From: JAICMB01 sp035295125
GTDB taxonomy: Bacteria; Acidobacteriota; Terriglobia; Bryobacterales; Bryobacteraceae
DNA length: 64,000 bases
Direction: 5' to 3'
Assembly (NCBI GenBank): GCA_035295125.1
Contig: DATGJP010000020.1
Span: forward strand, 310,001-374,000
Below the pieces are notes generated by a model. It did no database searches. It was not told the DNA's origin and saw only the letters and a list, made by a program, of their open reading frames with translations. Shown here one piece after another: positions 6,266-14,741 of the stretch (positions within the stretch are counted from its first letter, which is position 1; the number at the start of each line of letters is the position of its first letter). The translations under genes were made by a program, and so were the position numbers.

Positions 6266-8063
6266 CCACCGTTGCCGCCGGCAGCGTTCCGAGCGCATCG
6301 ACGAGTTGAGTATCGTCCTTGAGTCCCGCGGCTCTGACCGGAATCCGAACCGTTTCCGCGGACGTCCCTTCATGAAAGATCGCGATTATGCGCTCGCCGC
6401 CCGCCACGCGCGCAAAGGCGAAAGCATGCTCGTCCACATACAGATCAACCAACGAACCACCCCGCAGCGCCTTGCATTCCTTGCGTAGCGATGCCAGCCG
6501 CCGGATGTGTTCAAACAGCCGGTTCTCGTCCGCCGTCCGGCCGCTGGCCTCGAATGCGCTGCGCCCATCCTCCCGCCAGCCGCCCGGAAAGTCGCGGCGG
6601 TTATCCGGATCGTTGCCGCCCTGCATGCCGATTTCGTCACCGTAATAGATCAGCGGTGTTCCGCGCACTGCGAAAAGAAACGTGAAGGCGCGAGCCGCAT
6701 CTTCCATGTTCGCGTCGCCATCGTTCCGGAATCGCATCATGTCGTGATTCCCCAAAAACGTCACCAGGTGTCCGGCGTCAGGATACAGCGAATCGTGCGC
6801 AATCACCCGCGACAATTCCGTAACGGACGCGTGATGACCAAACACGTGCCGGATTGCCGCATCGAGCGGGAAATCGAACAACGAATCCAAACCCGTGTCG
6901 ACACCGTCAAACCCTGGCCGCCCTCGCTGGAAGAACGACACCATGCCCGGGTCTTCGTCGAAGACTTCGCCGACAATTCGAAAACGCGGATACTCCCGGT
7001 GAATCGCCTCCGCCCAATCATGCCAGAACGGGCGCGGCACATAGGGAACGGTGTCTTCGCGAATGCCATCGATCCCGGTCCGTCCAATCCACCAAAGCGA
7101 ATTCTGAATGAGGTAGCGCGAGACTTCCGGATCGTTCTGATTCAGGTCAGGCAGAATATTGACGAACCAGCCGTCCAAAGTCCCACGGCGCAACTCCGTC
7201 GTGGCATGCGGGTCGAGCAGCGTCCAGGTCTGCCACGTGTTGGCAAGGTGTTCCTGCTCGGTGCCGTTGAACCAGGACTGCGTCGGTGAATCCTGCACCC
7301 ACGGATGATACGGCCCGGTGTGATTCGCAACCTCGTCCTGGATCACCTTGATTCCCAAACGGTGCGCCTCGTCCACTAATTCGCGAAACGACTCCAGCGT
7401 ACCGAGGTGCTCATCTACCCCGTAGAAATCTACCGCGCCATAACCGTGGTAATCGGTGATGGCCTGGTTGTCATACCGTTCGCGCTCATTCAGATGATTG
7501 ACGTTGTCGTAGATTGGCGTCAGCCAGATCGCCGTGACCCCGAGATCCTTCAAGTAGGGCAGCCGCCGCCGGATGCCCGCGAAATCCCCGCCGTGATAAA
7601 AGCGCGCCTTCGACCGGTCCAATAAGCCGCGCGAACCCGCCGGATCGTCGTTCGAAGGATCGCCATTCGCGAACCGGTCCGGCATGATGAGGTAGATCAC
7701 GTCGTTGGTAGAAAAGCCTTGAAAGCGACCGGCGGCGGGAAGGGCAGGTACGATTTCGAAGGGCGCCGTGGCCGATCCGCCCGCTGTCGCAACCTGGAGC
7801 GCGCAAGCGCCAATGCGGGCGCCCGACGGGATTGTAAGATCGACGAACAAGTGCGTGCCGCCGGCGCTGACCGAAACGCTTCCGGTCTTGAAATCGGCTT
7901 TGCACGGCCGTACGCTGGCTCCGCCGAGGTCGTGCCCGGTGAACAGCAATCGAAGCGTGGTGGCGTGCGCGGGCACCGGCCAATCCGGTGGTTCAACCCT
8001 CGAAACAACCGGCACAGCCGCAGTCGACACTAAACTCCCGAAAACGAAAAGAACGGCCTTCAT
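6204..8063 (-). CDS. Secreted GH13 alpha-amylase-family enzyme
   Basis: A 619-residue glycoside hydrolase with a signal peptide and an N-terminal beta-sandwich (about residues 20-105) like that of cyclomaltodextrinases and SusA-type neopullulanases. GH13 motifs follow: DEVANH at 243-248, GIDGIREDTV with R335 and nucleophile D337, acid/base E366 (VGEVFDED), and FLGNHD with the third carboxylate D441. A C-terminal beta domain ends at about 619. It probably cleaves alpha-1,4-glucans or cyclodextrins outside the cytoplasm. The last 62 bases overlap the convergent upstream gene. The exact substrate cannot be read from sequence. Confidence 0.93.
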   Translation of the reverse strand: MKAVLFVFGSLVSTAAVPVVSRVEPPDWPVPAHATTLRLLFTGHDLGGASVRPCKADFKTGSVSVSAGGTHLFVDLTIPSGARIGACALQVATAGGSATAPFEIVPALPAAGRFQGFSTNDVIYLIMPDRFANGDPSNDDPAGSRGLLDRSKARFYHGGDFAGIRRRLPYLKDLGVTAIWLTPIYDNVNHLNERERYDNQAITDYHGYGAVDFYGVDEHLGTLESFRELVDEAHRLGIKVIQDEVANHTGPYHPWVQDSPTQSWFNGTEQEHLANTWQTWTLLDPHATTELRRGTLDGWFVNILPDLNQNDPEVSRYLIQNSLWWIGRTGIDGIREDTVPYVPRPFWHDWAEAIHREYPRFRIVGEVFDEDPGMVSFFQRGRPGFDGVDTGLDSLFDFPLDAAIRHVFGHHASVTELSRVIAHDSLYPDAGHLVTFLGNHDMMRFRNDGDANMEDAARAFTFLFAVRGTPLIYYGDEIGMQGGNDPDNRRDFPGGWREDGRSAFEASGRTADENRLFEHIRRLASLRKECKALRGGSLVDLYVDEHAFAFARVAGGERIIAIFHEGTSAETVRIPVRAAGLKDDTQLVDALGTLPAATVVKGVLEVQLPARAAGIYRQQ

Positions 8064-8166
8064 GACTCTGGGGACACAGGCGGCCGCTGCGTTTGTGTGT
8101 CTAGATTATGAAAAACAGAGATCCGCGGGCCCGGCGTATAGCCGCGGCAGCAGCCGGTAGCGTTCC

Positions 8167-8409
8167 CTACTCGACCGAGATCTTCCGGCCGGGCTGATTC
8201 CCCTTGCTCAGGCACTCGATGCGGTTGTCGATGATCTGGCGGAATCCCTTCAGCACTTCAATCCGCGCATTCCGGAAATGCTGCCGAACCTCGGGAGAAG
8301 GTCCCAGCGAGCCCAGCAGGTTTTTGATCTCCAGGCACAGGCTGTCGATCACCGGATACTGTTCCGGTTGTCGCCCCGCAGTGCCCGCATTGCTTTCGGT
8401 GTTCGTCAT
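8167..8409 (-). CDS. Small protein downstream of ArsA-type ATPase
   Basis: An 80-residue, largely helical, soluble protein beginning two bases after the ArsA gene stop, so it is surely in the same operon. The centre (IDSLCLEIKNLLGSLGPSPEVRQHFRNARIEVLKGFRQIID) reads as two amphipathic helices that could form a dimer or bind a partner. No known domain is recognised. A role as an accessory subunit to the ATPase is inference from position. Confidence 0.7.
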   Translation of the reverse strand: MTNTESNAGTAGRQPEQYPVIDSLCLEIKNLLGSLGPSPEVRQHFRNARIEVLKGFRQIIDNRIECLSKGNQPGRKISVE

Positions 8410-8411
8410 GT

Positions 8412-9599
8412 TTACCTCTCCTTCATTTCCACAATCAACTTTCCACCGGCCAGCCGTGCCCGCGACGGCTCCAGCCCGGCCATCGACGTCGGCAACCCGA
8501 TGTGCCGCCGTAACGTGCCGACCTCCACAACCAGCTCATCGGCCTTCTTAAACAAGCCGATCTCGCCCTTGGTCGTGAAGGGCATGTCGAGCCGTACCTC
8601 CCAGCGGTCGTCCATCTTCTCGAACGTGTACGGACGTTCGGTACGCACCAGCGCCGCTGGATCGTCATCTTCAGCGTACAACGACCGCGCGAGTTCTTCC
8701 AGCCGGTCGCGTCCCAGAACTTCATGCGTGAACAGCGGCACCCGCCGCACCGGCACCGGGGAGAAGTATTCTTCCATCTCCTTCACGATGAGGCTTTGTG
8801 AAGAGCGCCACTCCGCGAAGAACGCGTCGTTCACCTGTTCCGGGAGCACCCGATTCACGAGAATGGCATCCACGGTCAAGCCATACAGCGAAAAGTACAC
8901 GAAAGTCCGCTGCGTCTCGCGAAGAACCATCTTCTCCGGATTCGTCACCAGGCGCACGCTCGTCGACATGGGATCCGACAGCAGAGAGTCAACGCCCTCC
9001 AGCTTGGCAAATAACGTCGCGATATTAGCGAAGTAGTTGTCCGGCGGCAGCTCGACCGGCGACACGCGATTCGCTATCGGCCGTACTGCCTTCAGCATGG
9101 TTCGCTGGAACGGGAAGATGTGTTTCATGTACCAGTCCAGCGTTGTGGGCATGCTTACAAACCGGAGCGATTCCGCTGTCGGAGCACAATCGAGAACCAT
9201 CACTTCATAGCGCCCCTCGCGCTTGTACTGGTTGACGTACATCATGGCGCTGAGTTCTTCCATACCTGGGAGAATCGCCAGTTCCTCCGCCTCCACGCCG
9301 CTGATCCCCGTGGTACGCAAAACTGAGGACACGTAACCCGAGATCTCCTGCCAGTGGCGGCGGATCTCACGCTGGATGTTGACCTCCTGGATGTCCAGGT
9401 TCGGCGTAATCGCAAAGGGATCCCCTGCCCTGCCGTCAAACAGGTCGCCCCCCAAGTCGAATGCATCCCCGAGGCTGTGCGCGGGGTCGACGCTCATGAC
9501 GAGCGTCTTTTTCCCAATCTGGGATAAACGAACGCCGGTGGCGGCCGCGAGGCTGGTTTTGCCTACGCCGCCTTTGCCGCTGAAAAGAAGGATCCGCAC
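8412..9599 (-). CDS. ArsA-family ATPase with C-terminal ArsA_HSP20 domain
   Basis: A 395-residue ArsA/GET3-type ATPase. The start is taken as GTG at 9599 because MRILLFSGKGGVGKTS begins the deviant Walker A fold; the open frame extends 40 arginine-rich residues upstream without support. Switch segments include SVDPAHSLGDAF and VLDCAPTAESLR. The last 75 residues (from about LDMPFTTKGEIGLF) match the alpha-crystallin-like ArsA_HSP20 domain. A single ATPase half and lack of ars genes nearby argue against arsenite efflux. Membrane-protein targeting or metal handling are alternatives. Confidence 0.88.
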   Translation of the reverse strand: MRILLFSGKGGVGKTSLAAATGVRLSQIGKKTLVMSVDPAHSLGDAFDLGGDLFDGRAGDPFAITPNLDIQEVNIQREIRRHWQEISGYVSSVLRTTGISGVEAEELAILPGMEELSAMMYVNQYKREGRYEVMVLDCAPTAESLRFVSMPTTLDWYMKHIFPFQRTMLKAVRPIANRVSPVELPPDNYFANIATLFAKLEGVDSLLSDPMSTSVRLVTNPEKMVLRETQRTFVYFSLYGLTVDAILVNRVLPEQVNDAFFAEWRSSQSLIVKEMEEYFSPVPVRRVPLFTHEVLGRDRLEELARSLYAEDDDPAALVRTERPYTFEKMDDRWEVRLDMPFTTKGEIGLFKKADELVVEVGTLRRHIGLPTSMAGLEPSRARLAGGKLIVEMKER

Positions 9600-9848
9600 A
9601 GCTTTATGGTATCGCGGCCTCAAAACCCCGCGTCTCACCGTTCTTCGACGTCTCGCGTCTAATGGACCGAGTATTCGAAAAGCCAGACGGGTTTTACAAT
9701 CGTTGCGTGTTCGCATCATTTAAACTGAAGTAACAAAGCCGGGACGGCCGAAGAGCATTGATTTTACGGAACCTTTGGACCGTTGCAGACAATGCAGTTG
9801 TTTGGCTTTCGTTTGCTGCCTGCGCTTTCCGAACTCGGAGGAGGAGTG

Positions 9849-11645
9849 ATGAAGGTACCTAAAATCCAGATCGGCGGGAAAGGTGCTGTGATTCTGTTCA
9901 TATTCAGCACATGCGCGACGTCTCTTTTCGCCCAAATCAGCGTCTCGTTAACAACTTCCAATCCCTCGCCCGCGCCGGTCGGCCAGGTGGTCACCTGGAC
10001 CGCAAGCGTTAATAACGCCGGGACGGACAATTTGTGGTATCGCTTTCGCGTCCGGACGGTCGGCAAGTCATACCACATCGTTCGCGACTTCGGCCCGGAA
10101 CCGAGCCTGGACTGGACCGCCGAGTGGGAAGGGATGTATGAGATCGAACTCACCGTTAGAGATCTGACCAAGAACCGCCGCTTCACGACCACCACCATGT
10201 TCGAAATGACGCCGCTCGCGCCGTCATATACGCCCGTCGTCAACCGGACGGCAAATCCGCTGGTCCTGCTGTACAGCGCTCCGGCGTGCCCGGTCGACTC
10301 GAAAATGCGGGTTCAAATCACCGACGCGAACGGGAATAACCAATACACGCCGTACAAGGCCTGCCAGGATAGCCTTACCGTGAATTTCTATATTTCGGGC
10401 CTGCAGCCGAACGCGCCCTACACGCTGACGAGCCTGACGTTGGACCGCGCGGGAAACGCGAGCAGCGGTCTACCGATCACATTGAATACCGCACAGCCGC
10501 CCGACAACCTGGCCCAATACCAGGTACTCACGGGCCAACCCACCTCACGCGATGGAATTTTACTGCAGAGCACGTTATTCCTCAATAACGCTACCGCCAT
10601 CGCCTCGGATTTAAACGGCAATATTATTTGGTATTATACCGGCAATATTTCCTTCATCACACGCCCTGAGTCCGGCGGCCGTTTCTTCGGCCTTTACGAA
10701 GATCAGACCAAAGACCAGGCTCACCAGATCGTCAGGGAATTCGATTTGGCGGGCAACACCCTGCTCGAAACCAATGCCGCGCGAGTCAATGAGCAGCTCA
10801 CCGCTCTCGGCAAGCGACAGATCAGCGGCTTTCATCATGAAGCCACCCGCCTGCCAAACGGCAATATCATGGTTCTGGCCGACGTTGAGCAGATCCTCAC
10901 CGATGTCCAGGGCCCCGGACCCGTGGATGTTATCGGAGACATGATCATTGTCATGAATGACGACCTGCAGGTGGTATGGACGTGGGACGCTTTCGACCAT
11001 CTCGACACCTCGCGCATGGCAACCCTGAACGATTCATGTCTCCCGGGCAACGGTTGCGCGCCCTATTACCTGGCGCAGACCGCGAACGATTGGCTGCACG
11101 GCAATGCCCTCTCCCGCACCCCCGACGGGAATCTTATCTATTCCTCCCGTGCCCAGGATTGGGTTATCAAAATCGACTATGAGGACGGCAACGGCAGTGG
11201 GGACGTCATTTGGAGACTTGGCAAAGACGGCGATTTTCAAATCGTCTCCGATGATCCGAACCCCTGGTTTTCCCACCAGCACGACCCCAATTTCGAAACC
11301 GTCGACTCGACCCGGCTCGATGTCTTCGACGACGGCAACCTGCGAGCTCAAACGGACCCGAGCGTGCACAGCCGCGGACAGGTTCTTCAACTCGACGAAG
11401 CCAACCGTGTCGCGACCCTGGTTCTCAACGCCGACTTGGGAGCCTACACATTTGCTCTCGGTTCCGCGCACCGCTTACCCAACGGGCACTACCACTTCGA
11501 CGTCGGATGGGTTACTGGGGATGATCCATCCAATCCAACAAGCCGGGCTGTGGAAGTTGACCCATCCGGGAACATTGTTTTCGCGCTACAAGCAGACACT
11601 CCCGAATACCGCAGCTTCCGGATGCAGAACCTCTATACCCCGTAA
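9849..11645 (+). CDS. Secreted arylsulfotransferase (ASST) family protein
   Basis: A 598-residue protein starting at ATG 9849 after a strong GGAGGAG site, with a signal peptide ending near SLFAQ. An N-terminal Ig/Big-like beta domain (about 25-125) and a fibronectin-like segment precede a propeller. Candidate catalytic histidines are H329/H330 (FHHEATRLPNGN), H417 (DWLHGNALSRTPDG) and H476/H478 (WFSHQHDPNF). These match the histidine set of arylsulfate sulfotransferases, which move sulfate between phenolic esters. A sulfatase gene follows 212 bases later, suggesting joint handling of sulfate esters. Substrate unknown. Confidence 0.85.
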   Translation: MKVPKIQIGGKGAVILFIFSTCATSLFAQISVSLTTSNPSPAPVGQVVTWTASVNNAGTDNLWYRFRVRTVGKSYHIVRDFGPEPSLDWTAEWEGMYEIELTVRDLTKNRRFTTTTMFEMTPLAPSYTPVVNRTANPLVLLYSAPACPVDSKMRVQITDANGNNQYTPYKACQDSLTVNFYISGLQPNAPYTLTSLTLDRAGNASSGLPITLNTAQPPDNLAQYQVLTGQPTSRDGILLQSTLFLNNATAIASDLNGNIIWYYTGNISFITRPESGGRFFGLYEDQTKDQAHQIVREFDLAGNTLLETNAARVNEQLTALGKRQISGFHHEATRLPNGNIMVLADVEQILTDVQGPGPVDVIGDMIIVMNDDLQVVWTWDAFDHLDTSRMATLNDSCLPGNGCAPYYLAQTANDWLHGNALSRTPDGNLIYSSRAQDWVIKIDYEDGNGSGDVIWRLGKDGDFQIVSDDPNPWFSHQHDPNFETVDSTRLDVFDDGNLRAQTDPSVHSRGQVLQLDEANRVATLVLNADLGAYTFALGSAHRLPNGHYHFDVGWVTGDDPSNPTSRAVEVDPSGNIVFALQADTPEYRSFRMQNLYTP

Positions 11646-11857
11646 TTATCAATGCTCGGTACTAGGTCAGGCGGCAAGCTAACGCATCTCTTATACATAG
11701 AATCAGCAGTTTAGAGATCGGGCGTATATCCTTTAGCTTGCGCCCGACCAGTACCACAGAGCTCTTCTAATCAATCTTTTGCGAATTGCGATATCCCATC
11801 CTGGTGCATTAGAATTCATGTATACTTTAGGATTCCAAATTGCTCTGAGGATTGGCT

Positions 11858-13276
11858 GTGCTTCATCGGCGCTCGTTCTTACAGGCTACTTTTGCGACAA
11901 CGGTGCTTAACCCTGCCCTAAACGCGGGGCAGACCGGACCGCCCAACATTATTCTCATCACTGCTGACGACCTCGGTTACGGCGACCTGGGCTGCTACGG
12001 CTCTAATATCCCGACTCCTAATCTGGATCAAATGGCGTCGGAAGGCGTTCTCTTTGAACAGTTCTGCTCCTCCAGTCCGGTATGCTCTCCATCCCGGGCG
12101 GCACTGCTCACAGGGCGATATTCCACGCGAGTGGGAGTGCCTTCTGTAATCAGCCCTACAGACACGGGCGGTTTATCCCTGTCAGAAACGCTTCTGCCGC
12201 AGGTTCTAAAAGCCAAAAATTACCAGACGGCCTGCGTCGGCAAATGGCACCTGGGGTCGAACACAGCGTACCTGCCGACGAGTCGCGGTTTCGATTCGTT
12301 CTATGGGCTGCCTTACAGCAACGACATGTCGCCGTTGCCGCTGATGAGCAACACCGATGTGATTGAACAGCCTGCCAATCTCAGCACCCTGACCCAGCGC
12401 TACACCGACACAGCACTCAAGTTCATCGCGAAGGCAGCCGGCTCGCCGTTCTTCCTGTACATGCCCCACACCTTCCCGCACATCCCCCTCGCGGCCTCCA
12501 GCCCGTTTCAAGGACAGTCGGGAATGGGCCATTATGGCGATTCGGTCGCCGAACTCGACTGGAGCGTCGGACAAATCCTTAGCGCACTTAAGAGCTACCA
12601 GCTCGACCAGAACACGCTCGTGATGTTCACGAGCGATCACGGTCCCTGGTACCAGGGGAGTGCGGGACGCTTGCGCGGACGGAAGGGAGAGACTTACGAA
12701 GGCGGCGTTCGGGTTCCGTTTATCGCCCGCTTCCCCGGAAGAATCCCCCAGATCAACGCCGCCCGTGTATTCGCCACCAAGAACCAGGGACGAGTCGTTT
12801 CCACGTTCGCGACCTCCCTCGACATCTTCCCGACGCTGGCCGCGTTAACCGGCGCGTCATTACCCAGCCAGCCTCTGGATGGAGTCAATATCTGGCCGAT
12901 TCTCTCCGGCCAGCAACTCACGGTGAATCGTCCGCCGTTCCTGTATTTCAACGACTGGAACCTGCAGTGTTCGCGCGTCGGTTCCATGAAGGTGCATGTG
13001 GCCCGGTACAACACGTTCCCGTGGACGCCGATCCCGTCGGAAGGCCGGATCAACCTTCCCTTGCCGCACGCTGAGCTGTACGACCTGGATACCGACCCAC
13101 AGGAAAGCTACGACATTTCAGCCGCCAACTTCAATACCGTGGCGAACATGCGAGCGCAGATGGAGGCAGCAATTGTGACCTTCCCCACGCAGGTACAGCA
13201 AGCGTGGAGCTACACGAAGAGCCAATCCGTCGGCTCCTGCCCCGAGGGCTCGCTGCCGGAGCCTCCCGGACCTTAA
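11858..13276 (+). CDS. Tat-exported formylglycine-dependent sulfatase
   Basis: A 472-residue type I sulfatase. GTG at 11858 is preferred over TTG 11852 because GAGG lies 7 bases before it. The N-terminus HRRSFLQ followed by a hydrophobic stretch is a twin-arginine signal. Metal ligands D37/D38 (TADDLGYGD) and the formylglycine motif CSPSRAALLTGR with C76 are present. Later metal-site residues are in FTSDHG and GGVRVPFIARFPG. Cys-type sulfatases need a formylglycine-generating enzyme, not encoded in this window. Tat export fits folding and modification before secretion. Confidence 0.93.
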   Translation: MLHRRSFLQATFATTVLNPALNAGQTGPPNIILITADDLGYGDLGCYGSNIPTPNLDQMASEGVLFEQFCSSSPVCSPSRAALLTGRYSTRVGVPSVISPTDTGGLSLSETLLPQVLKAKNYQTACVGKWHLGSNTAYLPTSRGFDSFYGLPYSNDMSPLPLMSNTDVIEQPANLSTLTQRYTDTALKFIAKAAGSPFFLYMPHTFPHIPLAASSPFQGQSGMGHYGDSVAELDWSVGQILSALKSYQLDQNTLVMFTSDHGPWYQGSAGRLRGRKGETYEGGVRVPFIARFPGRIPQINAARVFATKNQGRVVSTFATSLDIFPTLAALTGASLPSQPLDGVNIWPILSGQQLTVNRPPFLYFNDWNLQCSRVGSMKVHVARYNTFPWTPIPSEGRINLPLPHAELYDLDTDPQESYDISAANFNTVANMRAQMEAAIVTFPTQVQQAWSYTKSQSVGSCPEGSLPEPPGP

Positions 13277-13291
13277 ACGGCGGGGAGGAAA

Positions 13292-13483
13292 CTACGCTGC
13301 TTTCTGGATTTTCCCGTTCTTAATGCACGACGTGCACACGCGGACGCGCTTGTTGGCGCCATTGATTACCGCGCGGACGAGTTGCAGATTGAGATTCCAG
13401 CGGCGCTTGGTCACGTTGTGTGCGTGGCTGATGCGGTTCCCGAATTGCGGGCCGCGCCCACAAACTTCACATACTTTGGCCAT
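13292..13483 (-). CDS. rpmB: 50S ribosomal protein L28
   Basis: A 63-residue protein, complete for bacterial L28. It starts MAKVCEVCGRGPQFGNRISHAHN and contains a C-terminal CTSC pair. The two CxxC pairs mark the zinc-binding form. An AAGGAGC ribosome site lies ten bases before the ATG. It is transcribed leftward as the gene after an ACT-domain gene, with a 47-base gap that may carry its own promoter. Confidence 0.97.
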   Translation of the reverse strand: MAKVCEVCGRGPQFGNRISHAHNVTKRRWNLNLQLVRAVINGANKRVRVCTSCIKNGKIQKAA

Positions 13484-13530
13484 TGTCGCTTATGCTCCTT
13501 AGAATGAACTCCTAGTCTAGCATAAGTGCA

Positions 13531-14187
13531 TCAAAACACGCGACGGCTGAGCCGCGCTATCGTAAACTTCGCGGTCTCGGCCACCGCCATCACTGCCATC
13601 ACACCGGCCTGCACCGGGTCCGTTACCACCAGATCGGCGGCTTCCGGCACACTGCCCGCCATATTCAGGCTGATGACGAGCAGCCCCTGGGCCCGAACGT
13701 CCCGGACGGCCTTTTCGATTTCACCCCCCATGAGCGCTCCAGCCAGCACCAACGCGCGCGCACGGGGCAGGCGCGCGACGGCGCGCACCGCATCCGCCAG
13801 CGCCTGCTCCCCGACGAGCGGAATCGTGTCGACGGAGATGTGCTCGCCACGGATGTTATGCCGGTCGGCTTCGGAAATCGCGCCAATCGCGACCTGCCCG
13901 ACCTGGGCTCCGCCGCCCATGATGATGATCCGCTTTCCGTAGATTTTCTGTAGCGTCTGGACCACGGACACACCGCGGACGATCGGGGATTGCCGCAGGT
14001 CGGTCTCAAGATTCGCGGGTTCGCCGGGGAGCTGGATTTCGAAATAGATGCGCGATTCGGGCGGCCGATCCTCGATGATTTCGACGGACGAGATATCGCC
14101 GTCGTGACGGGCGATAATCCCGGTGAGCTCGTGCAGGACACCGGGTCCGGAGCGCGTGAGGATGACAACCCCAATTTTCTCGGCCAT
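13531..14187 (-). CDS. ACT-domain protein with DUF5612-like C-terminal domain
   Basis: A 218-residue protein, start at ATG 14187, one base after the upstream gene's stop. Residues 1-80 form an ACT domain (GVVILTRSGPGVLHELTGIIARHDGDI, then a strand with IYFEIQLPG). After that a Rossmann-like domain begins KRIIIMGGGAQVGQ and contains IPLVGEQALADAVRAV and ALVLAGALMGGEI. This arrangement is like the DUF5612 proteins of methanogens and some bacteria. It probably senses an amino acid or other small ligand. Coupling to a kinase and a phosphatase suggests regulation of that pathway. Confidence 0.75.
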   Translation of the reverse strand: MAEKIGVVILTRSGPGVLHELTGIIARHDGDISSVEIIEDRPPESRIYFEIQLPGEPANLETDLRQSPIVRGVSVVQTLQKIYGKRIIIMGGGAQVGQVAIGAISEADRHNIRGEHISVDTIPLVGEQALADAVRAVARLPRARALVLAGALMGGEIEKAVRDVRAQGLLVISLNMAGSVPEAADLVVTDPVQAGVMAVMAVAETAKFTIARLSRRVF

Positions 14188-14188
14188 C

Positions 14189-14737
14189 TCAGCCCTCGAT
14201 GACCTCATATTTGCGCAGGATCTCGTCCCAGTATCCCTGTGCCCGAAGCAACAACTCGACGACCTCGCGCACGGCTCCACTGCCACCCCGGCTGAAGGTC
14301 ACGTGCCTGGCGCACTGCTTCACTTCCGGACGCGCATTCGCTGTCGCAATGCTGAGCCCGACCCGGCGCATGATGACGACGTCGGTAAGATCGTCGCCGA
14401 CATAGGCCACCTGCTGGGGCGTGATGCCGGAGTCCTTGAGAATCTCCTCGAGGATCGGAACCTTTTCGATGTGGCCCTGGTACACATATGACATACGGAC
14501 CTGCTTGGCGCGGGTCTCGGTGGCGGGAGAAACTCGCCCGCTAATCACGCCCGTTTTGATGCCCTTCCAGGACAGCCACTGCAGCGCGATGCCGTCCTGC
14601 GAGTCGAAGCCCTTGGTTTCTACCATGTTCCCGGCAGCGTCGGGGACGTTATATAGATGCCCGTCGGTGAGAACTCCATCGACGTCCATGAGCAGCAGCC
14701 GGATTTGAGCGGCCAGCTCGGTGATTGAAGATGACAC
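14189..14737 (-). CDS. KdsC-like HAD phosphatase
   Basis: A 182-residue HAD-superfamily phosphatase of the KdsC (3-deoxy-manno-octulosonate-8-phosphate phosphatase) subfamily. The start is GTG 14737 after GGAGA. The nucleophile motif LLMDVDGVLTDG, the GVISGR threonine/serine motif, and YVGDDLTDV acidic motif are all visible, with no cap domain, as in KdsC. No other Kdo genes are near. The neighbours are a sugar kinase and an ACT protein, so a different sugar phosphate cannot be excluded. Confidence 0.83.
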   Translation of the reverse strand: MSSSITELAAQIRLLLMDVDGVLTDGHLYNVPDAAGNMVETKGFDSQDGIALQWLSWKGIKTGVISGRVSPATETRAKQVRMSYVYQGHIEKVPILEEILKDSGITPQQVAYVGDDLTDVVIMRRVGLSIATANARPEVKQCARHVTFSRGGSGAVREVVELLLRAQGYWDEILRKYEVIEG

Positions 14738-14741
14738 TCGA

